Below are positions 37,326 through 48,113 of a stretch of 64,000 nt of DNA, one piece after another; within the stretch, counting starts at the first letter, position 1; the number at the start of each line of letters is the position of its first letter. Under the pieces are notes generated by a model, which worked only from the letters and a program-made list of their open reading frames with translations, did no database searches and was not told the origin of the DNA. The translations under genes and the position numbers were made by a program. The DNA lies in the NCBI RefSeq assembly GCF_009870125.1, contig NC_046683.1, positions 38,517,869 to 38,581,868 on the forward strand. Direction: 5' to 3'. The stretch is from Drosophila pseudoobscura (lineage: Eukaryota > Arthropoda > Insecta > Diptera > Drosophilidae).

Positions 37326-38565
37326 AAAAATCATAACAATTTTTTGGAAAATATGTTTTTTCTGTAATCGCTAGATAGTTAAAAATATGAATTTTAGTGT
37401 ATTCCATGTTGCCGTAAAATATTTCCTTCTAACATATTTAACGTTTAATCCAAGCTTTCCTCAGCTTTTCCCTAATTTCCCTACATTTTCCACTTAACTG
37501 GCCGATCTTTGATTGTTTTTTTTTTCAGTGTGGTTTGCCCTCGGGGTGGTTTTGGGATGGTTCTTTTTGTTGCCAGCGATTGCATTTGTTGCAGGCGACG
37601 CGTCGGTTGGAGGTGCGGGGGCAGGGCGGAGCGAAGAGCAACAACATTGCACTTTGACTATAACGCTGTTGCATTTTACTAGGTCAAAAGTAACGTCACC
37701 GCGTACCAAAGGTTGTTTCCCTCTCCCTTCCTACCACATCTCTTTCTAGCTTTTCTAGCCATCTCTTTCCGTCGTTATGTATGTGTTTTGTGTGGTGTCA
37801 AACATAAATATGGCGCAAAGGTGAAACTGTTGCTGCCAAGTGCCTTCTCTGGCTACGGTTACTGGCTTCTGGCTTCTGGCTTCTGCCTCCAGGCTCCTTG
37901 CTAACTGCCAGACATAAATCGGTGTCTTTGTGTGCGTGTGGCGTGCTAAATTTCTTACACGCAAAAAGACAGGGGTGGCAAGTGGCCACCAAATAGCTAA
38001 CTATTTCTAATTGGAGGTCGTTGTGGGGCTTGTCCTCGCTGCTGCGGCGCTGGCTGTGACTGTATTCTGGTCGCCGCCGCTCTCTCCCATAATCATAGCG
38101 TTAAGACTCCAATTTTCAACGGAAAACTGAAGGATTTTGGAAAAGGTATTGCGAAAAGGTATAAAAGGTATTGCAATCTGCTAAAGAGACTGATCAGACT
38201 CAGACGGAAATATGCTCAGAGCTTTCTTTTAAGCCGGAATTCTCCTACAGCTTTGTAGAGAGCTTTGTATGGTTATAATATAAATAATATATCATATAAA
38301 TAATTTAAATTTATTTAACAATTTTATAGAATTTTGCAAGCCAAGCTCTGTGGTGTTTAATGGAGTTGTTGTTCTGCTGTATACACTTATAAGACTGACT
38401 CTCTTAATGACGCCGAAACACAAAACTAGATTAATTTCATAAAGCTTTCGTAGGGTATATGTACTGTATAGTATGGTGTAGGTATAGTTTAGGGGATTCT
38501 TAATACTACTAGTCAGAAACCGAAAAAATTTTTTTTGGGACGATGCGTGTAGCTAGCTATCAACT
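37326..38565. other. Intergenic/intronic DNA left of the enkurin-domain gene
   Basis: No supported gene. It includes a GGCTTCT triplicate at 37865-37885 and a conserved-looking GC-rich patch at 38015-38100, where a stop-free minus frame runs for about 100 codons (37798-38098) without an ATG or a recognisable domain. Confidence 0.35.
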
Positions 38566-39694
38566 TTACTTATATTTGCTAGAGTTGATGTATAAGTTGG
38601 GCTTGGAGTAGACGCGTATCTCCTCATCTACGATAGCCAGCTCCTTGTCGATTTCTGCCTTGCGGCTGCGCACCCGCATAGTCTGTGAGGTGATGGGCAT
38701 GTGATTTAGCTCATTGATGAGAACATCATAGCGCTTCTGTGCGCTGTTCAAGTGCCCAACACGATCCTGCTCCGCGTGCAGACTAAGACCGGCAAGCTCC
38801 TTGGTTGCAGCCTTTTCGCGCTTCTCCTTCTCCAGCTTGAGCTCGCGGCGTTGGGATGTCATGGACGTAGTGCTAGCATTTGATGAAAAACGGCTGCGGC
38901 CACTGAGCACAGCCTCCTCATCCGAAGCGACTTCAGTTTTCAAATCAATTTGCAGCTCATTCATGTTGAAGCGACTGTGCTGTTGTTGTTTGCCATTTGT
39001 GCGAGTTGACAGCAGATCCTCGTCTTCATTTTCATCGTACCGACTGGACTGTTTGTAGTTGTTTTCGTATTTATTGGTCAGCTCACTCAGCATAGGTCCA
39101 CCATCAAAACTGCATCTAAAAGATCAAAAAAATGGTAATAGAGAAATGTGTTTCTTCTGCTTTCTCTTCTTACTTTTGCAGGGCTTTTGTAAGAAAGCGT
39201 TCATCGGTGATATCCTCTGTCTGTATGCCGATGCTTGTGGAGCTGTGTTGGATGCCGCAAGAATTGCAGCGCTCTGTATAATTGTCGGGTGAATGTCCCA
39301 CATCTTTCTGTGGGTCATAAACCACAGGATTGCGCTTTTCAAAGCCGCCAAAGCGTTGGCCAGACTCTGGAGCGTCCACACCCAATTGGTAATGCGAGCG
39401 AGAGTTGTTGCGGTTGCGTGTCATACTGCTTTCCCGGGTGCTTTGTCTGGATACCGATACTGGAGGGGGTTTTCCTCCTTTCGATTCCCGTACCTCGGGG
39501 TCCGAGCGACGCATAAGTGTCGGCATCCATGCCGGACGCACCGGCTCCTTCGCTGCTAGTTTTTTACTTGTTGATTTTTCCAGGGTGCTCAAGCTCACCT
39601 TATTCTCATTGAGAAAATTGCGGCCCCGTGAAGATCGCGGCACTGATGAAATGCTTTTCATCGTGGATGTCGGGCGATTTGATATGTTTGACAT
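38566..39694 (-). CDS. Enkurin-domain protein, two exons
   Basis: Exons 39694-39174 and 39115-38566 join in frame (intron 58 bp, good GTAAGA donor and TTTTAG acceptor) to give 356 residues. The N-terminal half is basic and Ser/Arg-rich, probably disordered, and includes CNSCGIQHSSTSIGIQTEDITDERF near the splice site. Residues about 260-290 are charged and coiled-coil prone. Residues 301-351 form an enkurin-like C-terminal segment: RYDVLINELNHMPITSQTMR, basic RSRKAEIDKELAIVDEEI, then KPNLYI. Enkurin-domain proteins (ENKUR, ENKD1) are microtubule- or cilium-associated; calmodulin binding through an IQ motif is known for enkurin, but no IQ motif is obvious here. The gene lies alone on the minus strand in what looks like a large intron, a common setting for testis-biased genes. 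The assignment rests on this C-terminal pattern. Confidence 0.75.
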
Positions 39695-40059
39695 TATCCG
39701 ACGACTGTATAAGTACCACTAAGTACAGTACGGAAATATGTATGGTACTAGGAAAAATGTAATATTTTGTTTGTAGTTAGTCGAGCTGCGTTGTTGAATG
39801 CTTTGAGTTTTTCTTGTTTACTGACAACTATCGAAAGCACACTTGTTTTTTAATAACGTAACGTCAGGTAAGTTTTTTGGTGTTTATCTTTCAAATCGTA
39901 TGTTCAATTGTTGTCATTTTTTGACTAAATATAGTGCTACCTAATACAATATATTCAGGCATCAAAATTAATCTCTTTACTTTACTTTTTCCTTTTATTT
40001 TGCATACACTGCCGGTTTTTTAACAAAACAATAAACTTTCTAACCAGCCTACTGGTTCT
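39695..40059. other. Spacer between the enkurin-domain gene and the small ORF
   Basis: Probably holds the promoter and 5' UTR of the enkurin-domain gene and the 3' UTR of the small minus-strand ORF. On the minus strand an AATAAA lies at 39999-39994, about 60 bp beyond that ORF's stop. Confidence 0.5.
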
Positions 40060-40287
40060 TTAGTCGGTGCTCGGCAAGTCCGTAAAGTCCCAAGCTATCA
40101 CTGCCATTCCGAACCCACCAGTAAATAGAAGACCACCAGATATTGCCATCGCAGGTACCAGGCCTGTGGTGCCAAAAACAACTGGTGGGGTCCCTCCAAT
40201 GCGGCATGGTTTTATCTCACGGCTTGCCCGGACCTCACATCTAATGATATACATAGCTGATTTTATACAGAGAAAAATAAAAGCCAT
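40060..40287 (-). CDS. Unidentified 75-residue single-span membrane protein
   Basis: An intact ATG-to-TAA frame of 75 codons with no intron. The ATG is in a good context (GTCGCGATGG), and a canonical poly(A) signal lies about 60 bp past the stop. Residues 1-30 contain several Arg/Lys residues, with the segment RCEVRASREIKPCRIGG. It is followed by TPPVVFGTTGLVPAMAISGG and one hydrophobic span at about 43-66, ending AWDFTDLPSTD. A basic N-terminus plus one membrane span and a short acidic tail resembles small nuclear-encoded subunits of respiratory complexes. That is only an analogy, and I do not recognise the family. The codons look non-random, and the frame is intact although decayed retroelement DNA begins just upstream of its 5' end. 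Confidence 0.5.
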   Translation of the reverse strand: MAFIFLCIKSAMYIIRCEVRASREIKPCRIGGTPPVVFGTTGLVPAMAISGGLLFTGGFGMAVIAWDFTDLPSTD

Positions 40288-40339
40288 CGCGACCGCTTAA
40301 GTGTGGAGAAATTTGACTTCTTTCATGTTAGGGAGATAG

Positions 40340-41185
40340 CTTAAGACAACCGTCTCCCAAAGTGCCATCCTCATCTTTCCGTCTTCCTGCCACCCGTCCA
40401 TAAAACCAACTTTAGTAACCTATCAGTATGTTAGAGGCTTACGTAGTAAGCTCAGCACTCTTTTTCGGGATAGTGTCGCATTTTCGTCCCACGCTATTGT
40501 GTTTACCGAGACTTACCGGACATTCTTAGTTCTAAAGTGTTGTCAGGTCGGCGTGCAGGAGGGGTTCTGATTACAATGCTCTCAAACTTCACGTCGGAGC
40601 AGTTCACAGTCCACGTTCAAGAAGAACTGTAGTTCCAGTGTGTAAAACTGATTCTTTCCGCCAATGCTATCTTTATTACTTGCTCCTATATTCCACCTTT
40701 TTCTGATAGTTCAATTTACGAGCATCACCTGTCCGCTTTAAAAACTGTTTCTTCCTCGCTATCAGATAAAGATCATATGACAGTTCTTGGGCCTTCTTGG
40801 CCTTAACTTGTCATGTACTATTTGGTCTTCGGTAAATGGGTCTCACTCCAAGGCCTTCCGCTCAGTATACCTGAAGAAGCCTACCATCCTACTTTCGAAG
40901 TGTCGCTCGATATAGGACTAACTGTATTGCATCCTCACTAGGCACACACACTTTTTACAATGTACTTTACCTATTTTATAATTCCTGTGTCCCGCTTTCT
41001 TGTCCAAAGAGTTATCCAGTCTAAAAGACTTAAAATCAGGACTTGTATAACAAATTTCAAGAAGTTGGTTCTCCTTATTCACTTTCTCACTAGGTAATAG
41101 CTTGGTCAAATTTCTCCCTTCCTAAGCAGTTTTACAGCTTCGTAAACAGTAAGCGTGGAACGGCCGCACTATCCTCGGAATACGT
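40340..41185 (+). pseudogene. Decayed CR1-like retroelement, endonuclease and linker part
   Basis: Plus-strand translation shows pieces of an APE-type endonuclease: YVRGLRSKLSTLFRDSVA with AIVFTETY, then LSGRRAGGVLITMLSNFTSEQF, then SYIPPFSDSSIYEHHLSAL. Near 41130-41180 SFVNSKRGTAALSS follows, a hallmark of the linker before the reverse transcriptase. Frameshifts and stops are frequent. It appears to be an old copy of the same family as the element at 50.86-52.69 kb. Confidence 0.7.
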
Positions 41186-43490
41186 GTAGGGGTCATGAGT
41201 CGACTTTGTAAGTGTTGGAAGGTGCCTTGCCGATGAGCTGCCTGGACAGCTGACCGCAGGATTGACAATTATCGAAATCAGCCGAGGTCAGGGTTGCTCA
41301 ATTTTGAAAACCTAGAGGGCGTAACCTCCCCATGCAAGAGTGCATGCAAATGTCAAGTGGCCAGAGCAGCTTTCCGGCTTCGATCTTTCCTGTACGACAA
41401 TCAAGCCGACGAGACGGGTTTTTTTCAAACAGTGAAAAGTTTGCCCTCCGCGCCGAATTCCACTAAATAAAGTCGAAAGTGTGTACAGTGCCGGAAGGTC
41501 TATAAGTGTAGCCGTTTTCTGGGGGATCAACCTCTTCTGTGGGCGTTCAAAACCAGAGAACCGCCAGAGGCTGGATTAATCTGTACATCCACGGATACCG
41601 CTGCCACTGCGGTAAGATAAATGTCGATCCCCATTCTCCCGACGATTATCTAATAGAGGTAACTCGTATTTTTGCGCAGCAAAAGATTTCCTGCGGAAAT
41701 TGCCGACCAGCTCCTCGGGAAGACGCCGCCTAACGCGCCCCAGCCTAGCGCGACCCGTGCTAAGGCACCCCACGTTTGCGGCACCAAAGAGTGACCAGCA
41801 AAGTGGAGTTCTTCGACCCGCCTGGAAATCCCAGGCGTCAGCACACAGGTTCATCGCTTTTCCCGGATCTCTCGAGAGGCTCCGTAGATTCCACGTGCCG
41901 CATCAACAAGCGATTCTTGTTGGCCGCTCCCCGTCCCCAACCGGCGCCCATGTCGCCCGGCGAGGAGTGTGTGCTGACAAAACCAGGCGAGCCTTGCAAC
42001 GCTAAACGTTTTTATAAACTTTTAAAGAAAATACAATTTACCGTTCACGCTTCCATAGAGCCCTGTATTGATAGAGTTTCGTCGACGTATAATCCAGATC
42101 TCGGTCCGTGTTTAGAAAAGGCGCATTAAAGCCGGTGTTAAAGAAAATTAAAGCCCGAGAGCAGCCCTGCGGAATTAAAATTAATAAATACGCTCTTCGG
42201 ACACCGGATATCAGTTTCCAAACTATCAGTTCCAAAACAAACAAATGAAGTTCCTAAGATTTAGCTTTAAATATTAGTTGTGCCCGTTCGAATTAAGAAT
42301 TTATATAAAATATTGAAAATAGATAGAGGAAATTGTGAGAAACCTAAGAAGTACCAAAAAGAAAAAAAAAACAGAAATTTATTGGTTTTAGGACTAACCA
42401 CGCATGAGGGAAACCAAGGGTCGCGAAAACACTAATGTAAACGAACGAAAGGATAACGTTCTATTTCAGCAGTCGCCGGAAGATCGATATTTCGCCGATG
42501 TAGAAGCATGACTGCGTGAGTAAAATCCTGCGACTTTCGTTTGATTCTAGTGGGTGCGCCCGATCCTAACCTCTCAAAAAAAAAAAAAAAAGATAATAAG
42601 ACTCGAATATACGATAAAATCGCTAAGGAATAGCTACAATCTTACACTTTCCTCACTATATCACATATTGCCAGTTGTATACAAGCAACCGAATTAAAAG
42701 AAAATAGAAATGAATTTGTGCCAGGAATACCCTGTTAACCATAAGATAAACCTTAATTATTAACTCCACCTCACCTCACTTTATATACGCCTCAGAATCC
42801 TCATATACATATACTCGCTATAAATCACTAGAATTAGAAAAATATGCCATCACAGATTATATTAGTTTTAACCGTTTCTCGAGCAAATATATAATGGAAT
42901 TTAGATAAAGATACGAAAGAATGAACTCTGTGCCGGCGTGCGTGTAACCGCGATCTAGCTAAAGGGGCCATCTGAAACATCCAGTTTTGAGGAAGATGGT
43001 CATAGGTTGGATGGGCAAAATGAGCTACCACACTGACATCCGTGGGATAGCAACCGATATCTCCTCCTCTTTCTCTCACTCTTCACTCTTCACTCTCTTT
43101 CTCCTTTCTCTCTCTCCCTTCTCTCTCGCTCTCTCTCCCTATTTCTCTCTCTCTCTCTCATCTTCTCCTCCCTTCTCTACCGCTCTCTTCACTATTCTTT
43201 TCGAAGCGTTTTCTTTTATCTTTTTTGTCGTTCTACCGGTAGTTCTAGCACCGTATAGTCGCAGCACGCTCAATTCTTAGGAAAAAAAAATCCTTAAAAT
43301 TATCGCGTGATAGTGTTGCAAAATGGAGACGATCTGCACGCGCAAAACCACCACCCCCAAAGCCGACGAGCTAGAGCCGGAACGTTTAAAGCGTGCCCCG
43401 CCTTTGCAGATCGCCCCTCCTCTCCGTCCAGCTTAGACGAGCGTTACACGTTACATACGTCGGAAAAAAATGATCAGGCAATAGCCGATC
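41186..43490. mobile_element. Unidentified insertion or rearranged block within the decayed CR1-like copy
   Basis: The retroelement sequence breaks after SFVNSKRGTAALSS and resumes at about 43540. The block between holds a plus-strand frame (41539-41733) with Cys-rich GYRCHCGKINVD and ISCGNCRPAP, a second frame (41776-42129) containing MSPGEECVLTKPGEPC, and a 16-A run near 42577. A ~120 bp pyrimidine-rich tract lies at 43063-43195, followed by a possible start, METICTRKTTTPKADELE, at 43323. No transposase, integrase or reverse transcriptase is visible. It may be one or more defective elements, or ORF1/5' UTR parts moved by rearrangement. Confidence 0.35.
43063..43195 (-). repeat. Pyrimidine-rich (CT)n tract, GA-rich on the minus strand
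   Basis: About 130 bp of CTCTCTC/TTCTCC sequence with few purines. An 18-base stretch, CCTTCTCTACCGCTCTCT, recurs at about 47279-47296 in the possible solo LTR. Confidence 0.7.
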
Positions 43491-43539
43491 TAAAATCTAA
43501 AAGCTACTCTGGCCAGCCGTACCCATACGATTTACCAAG

Positions 43540-44655
43540 GTCGACCTGCATTTTCAGCCCTCTGCTTCATGGTCTTCGAATAGTTAGGCCAGTGTTTTTC
43601 TCGGGACCAGAGCGAGTTCCCGGCTGTGTACTCAGGTACTGCTCCGAGGTTCTGTGTGGACCCTTGGTTAAACTATTCGCCCGTTCCATTCTTCTTGATT
43701 ACCGCCGATCTAGAAGAAATCGTTTATAATTCCTCTCCCTAAGAAAGGTAGCAAGTCTGACGCATTCCGCACGTGCAACTTCTCTGCAAATCACTTATAT
43801 CTTCAGCTCAGTATGGACTTATAGGGCGGCAATTACATAACATAAATATTTAATTAGAGTTGGCCCCCTTCATCGTTAACGGCTTTCAAGGAAACTTATA
43901 TTCGGATGTTATTTACACCGACTTTAGTAAAGCATTCGACTCTGTAAACCATTCCCGTTTAGCACATAAACTTGACCTTTTAGGGTTTCCGCCCAACCTT
44001 CTGAGATGGATTTCTAGCTATCTTTGTTCCAGGTCTCAAAGAGTCCTCTTCAAAAACTCCCTCTCCTCACCAGTGAAGGTGTTTTCGGCAGTACCACAGG
44101 GCACCCACCTAGGCCCTTTACTCTTCACACTCTTTATTGATGACTTGCCTTCGGTATTAATATAGTCTCGAGTACTTACATATGTATGCGGATGTCCAAT
44201 ATAAGGACATTTCATTTCATTCTCGCTTACAATCCGATCTCAATATCTTTCAGTCAGGGCGTTGTGAAAATTGTTTACACCTTAATGCTTTGAAAGGTAA
44301 AGTAAATGAGTCATTAGTAATGTCATTTCATTGTTCTAGCCCCTGGTTGGCTCCTTATACCCTATGCGGTGGTTTTTTGAGAGAATTATTAGATCTAGAG
44401 TTATAATATAAGCTAAACATTTCTGAACACATTTCTACCATGGTAAATAGGGACATGGGCGTGCTTGATTTTATAAAGAGGTAGTCAAAGGAATTTGATA
44501 GCCCTTTTATAACAATGACCCGCTTTATCTCGCTAGTCCGTCCGATTTTTTAATATGGCTCTTGTGTATGGTCCCTCAGTAAAAAGTACATAATTTTGTC
44601 CCAAATAGTGCCTCAGTTCTTCGACTGATAGCAGGGAGACGTGTGGTGGATGTGG
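43540..44655 (+). pseudogene. Decayed CR1-like retroelement, reverse transcriptase part
   Basis: Nucleotides closely parallel the intact copy at 50.88-51.98 kb. Fragments include SGPERVPGCVLRYCSEVLCG, NGFQGNLYSDVIYTDFSKAF, NLLRWISSYLCSRSQR and VPQGTHLGPLLFTLFIDDLP. Stops and frameshifts break every frame. The catalytic YADD segment is disrupted (YADVQYKD), and the palm and thumb carry deletions. The copy is dead. Confidence 0.85.
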
Positions 44656-44745
44656 AATAGTGTAACACCCAGAAGGAAGAGTTTCTGTGATATGTATCAC
44701 ACTGAATCAATTTGATTCAAAATTTTGGCACGCCACCACAATTTT
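44656..44745 (+). mobile_element. Possible DINE-1 fragment
   Basis: GTAACACCCAGAAGGAAGAGTTTCTGTGATATGT followed by ...AAAATTTTGGCACGCCACCAC recalls two separated parts of DINE-1 joined together. The match is short. Confidence 0.35.
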
Positions 44746-47205
44746 GGCTGCACTCTCCTTTATACGCGCTTAATATCCTTCTGCTCTCTCTGACAGACAA
44801 TCTTCCCCTTCCCCTCACCTTGAGCAAGACATCCAAATTTTTGACAAGCTCCTTTTGATTTAAATTTCTGAGGTCATATATTTTTTTTACTTATTTCTTT
44901 TGTTTCTTTAATTTCTCCGTGGTCCATGCTGCTGTTGCTAAAATATCAAGCTCAAAACAGTGGAAGCATTTCTATTGATATATGTATGTACATCCAAATG
45001 TTGAGGGGCGATTTTTAGATAAATTCAGCCTAATTTAAATGAAAATACGCGCAGAAGTAACGGTCGCTAGGGGCCGCAGTTAATTTAATTTGAATTATTT
45101 AATATAAACGATTAAAATTATTTTAACATAGTATGTAAATAAGTAGCAAAAGATGGCACGAAAAAAGTTTTGCACCACAATTAACAAGTTAAGTTTTGTC
45201 CAATTTAGGAAGGCACCAGATTAATACGCACAAGAAACAAACTAACAAAATTTGAACAAAACTATTTTTATAGACATTCTAAAAGCCCCAGAATTTCTGA
45301 TCGATGTTTTACATTCACTTTTTCTTTAAATTTACAACATCGAAAAGCAAACAAACTCAAGAAAAAGTTTCCCGACAATTTAAAATCAACTCGTAGCAAA
45401 CCTTTATGGACTGTATTAAAATCAACAAAATATACCAGCAGCTTTCCTGACCGGGTTATATGATAACGTATCATTCAAAACAGATTTAGATTCAATGACA
45501 TTTTTGAATTTTTGCCAGAATATCGTCCGTTTGGCCCAATAAGCACTAGTGGAAAAATGGAAACAAGTGCTCCTCACAAGAGCTATCAAAGCTGAGGCCA
45601 CAACGGGATCACTATGTTACCGCTTGTTTTATTAAGTACCTTGTGTAATTTATTTTTGAAATTGCAGGCATATTATGAACTATTTTTTAATCGTAAAAAA
45701 CTTACGAAGTGCAAAACCGGAGCATGACTGTATTAAGAGCCTGAAGCAATCATATAATTTCATTCGTGATTTGGTAAAACTAGTATTTGCTAAAAAGAAT
45801 CCCCAGAAATTTGCAAGAAAATTTGCGAAAATATGCGCCAAACCATTTTCTGAAACTGTTCAACTGAAATCCATATGAAAGACTATTAAGCCTTGAAGCA
45901 AAAGCCACATATTCGTACATAGGGCTCGACCTAATTGGCCAATTGGAGTGCAGATACTCGTGTTTCGTATCTTTTGACTACTCAGCTCGAGTCAAAATCT
46001 CTTCATTGGCCCGTGCAAAAATGAAGTGCATAATAAGGATGGTGTTCCGCCTACAGGATGTGCAGAAATATTGAAGGCTTCTGCTGGTCCATAGATTTTG
46101 TGTGGCTGGGGAAAATGGGCAGGAGCAACAAGCTGCCTATTCATTCAGTGCACACGATCTATGATTTTTTTCCCCAATTGGTATTCTATGGCATTTCAGC
46201 AGATTTTGAGCCAACTGTTGTTCTTTCCCAAAATACCAATGCCTACAATCCACAGGTAGAGGCCAAAACCTGTTGCACGGCTTGTGGTTGCGCTGCATTA
46301 CACCCTCCAATTCATCGGCTGCCAGGGGCAAGGGCTTATCTCCGATTGCGGCCCCAAGGCCCTATGGAGGTAAATGTTGAAGATGGTTAGCAGTCCCACG
46401 AGGCATTTGCGGTTGGTCATTTGGCATTTGGCATTTGGCATTGACATTGGCATTGAAAATTTACTTAGCCGTCACTCAATTATTGGAACTCTATGTTTTT
46501 TGCTGTTGTTGTTGCGGTTGACGCTTTTTTGTATGTTATTTCCGGAACGGCCTCCCCTCCAATTAATTGAATCGAAAATGCACTCATGGGAAATTCAACA
46601 ATTTTCACCGGCTAACTTAATTAGACCGCCATTAAAGTTGCAGGAGATGCCATAGACAAGCGCCATGGACCAGGACCACGACCAAGGCCATTGTCACGGC
46701 ATTCGTGTCCATCGATAACGAGTGAAAGTCAAAGGCCAAAAAAAAATATACAGAGAGAGATGTGGAGAGGTAGAGAGGTGTCCCGGATGACGTATGGAGG
46801 ATGCACTTAGCCTTGCCAATAGCCAGATTTCACTCTTCCCACTGCCAAAAGGTCAAAAGGGAAATGCGAAAAGCAGACTGCAGGATGCCCGCTTATTAAA
46901 TTTGCCTAATGGAAAAGATACACAGGACACGACACTCTTGGCAATGAAGTTGGAACTAAAGCGAACGAAATAATGTTTGATAAATGTGTAGATTTGTAGC
47001 GTATACTCGTCCAATATATCCTGGCATGATTCTGGTGGATCCAGGATAACCCAGGGTCACGCAGCCCAATATTCCCAATATGTCATATATTATAGCTAGT
47101 GGTGCTGCAGTAAAGTAAATCACTATAATTGTTTGTTGTGTGCACTGCCCACTGTACCACACTGTAAAACATATACATACATATGTATGTACATGCATAC
47201 ATACA
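44746..47205. other. Gene-poor region
   Basis: No supported gene. Open frames at 45268-45474 (minus) and 46058-46390 (plus) show no known domain. A TTTGGCA triplicate is at 46421-46440. The rest is AT-rich, with TACATACATATGTATGTA sequence at 47173-47190. Confidence 0.4.
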
Positions 47206-47550
47206 TGTAACATACATAAGCTCCCTTACGGCAGCAGCCTATGCAGCGTCTCGCGTATTCTTCCTTTCTTTCTTTCGCCTTCTCTACCGCTCTCTCAATC
47301 TGTCGCGCTCTTGTCGAAGCATCGCTTGCATTAGGGTAGGGGCAATTCGGCCGGCTGCCGTTGAATTAAGCCTTGATCTAGCACTCACTTCTCGCACTCG
47401 GCATAATTGATCTTTAGCTGACACAGTCTTGAACCGACCACTCGCGTCTTCAATCAACACCATCTTGAATCGGTCTAATCCTCTATCGCTATCAAATCCG
47501 CACACCTTTCGCCTAACAATCTTCGCCTTTGAAATAAATTGATCGCAACA
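47206..47550 (+). mobile_element. Possible solo LTR
   Basis: The 345 bp segment begins TGTAACATACATAAGC and ends GATCGCAACA, giving TG...CA ends. It is flanked by TACA on the left and TACG on the right (three of four bases alike). It is GC-richer than its surroundings, has no open frame, and carries AATAAA about 18 bp before its end. No internal retrotransposon sequence adjoins it. The family is not recognised. Confidence 0.35.
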
Positions 47551-48113
47551 TACGCTGATGAAGAAGTCCAGTAGCTCAGGTATCAAAGAGCACAAGATTT
47601 GAATTCAATCAAAGAATTCCAATTGAAGCCACTTTTTAAATGGGTTTTAATGGAATTTTAATTTGGAAATTGATGTCCAGATATGTAGCAAGTCCTCTTG
47701 ACTATGGTTATGGTTATATGGTTATATGGTTATGGATACCGCAACATGGGATTACTCCGATAAAATCACTCGAGATCAATAAGGGCAGAGGTGTTCGCTC
47801 TTTGGTCTTATGTGACTAATCTGATTCTGGCTTAAATCTGCCACTGGAATGGTTGATGTTTGTCGTGGCACAACGGGGCGAGGGCACCATGAGAGAGAAA
47901 GCTGAGAGACGATGTGTCAGCCATCATTTGTCATATATACGAGTATGTGTGTGCGCTGAAAGGATGGTATGATAAAATGGCCGCCTAGCCACTGTCAACA
48001 GCCCAGTACAGTAGCACGCCTCCTGCATGTGTGTTATACGTTTGTATCTGTGTGTTGTACTGACTGACAATTGAAACAGTGACGAGCAGCTAGTCTGTCA
48101 TGTAAATGTTGGC
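47551..48113. other. Gene-poor spacer with a GGTTAT minisatellite
   Basis: TATGGTTATGGTTATATGGTTATATGGTTATGG at about 47703-47735 is a small tandem array. Nothing else is recognised. Confidence 0.5.

Noticed and set aside
37798-38098. About 100-codon stop-free minus frame starting RYDYGRERRRPEYSHSQRRS
   Set aside because: It is bounded by TAA with no ATG at its start and no acceptor in phase, and it degenerates into low-complexity sequence. An unspliced coding role cannot be supported.
43071-43280. 97-codon Ser/Phe/Leu-rich ORF
   Set aside because: It is a translation of the pyrimidine-rich simple repeat.
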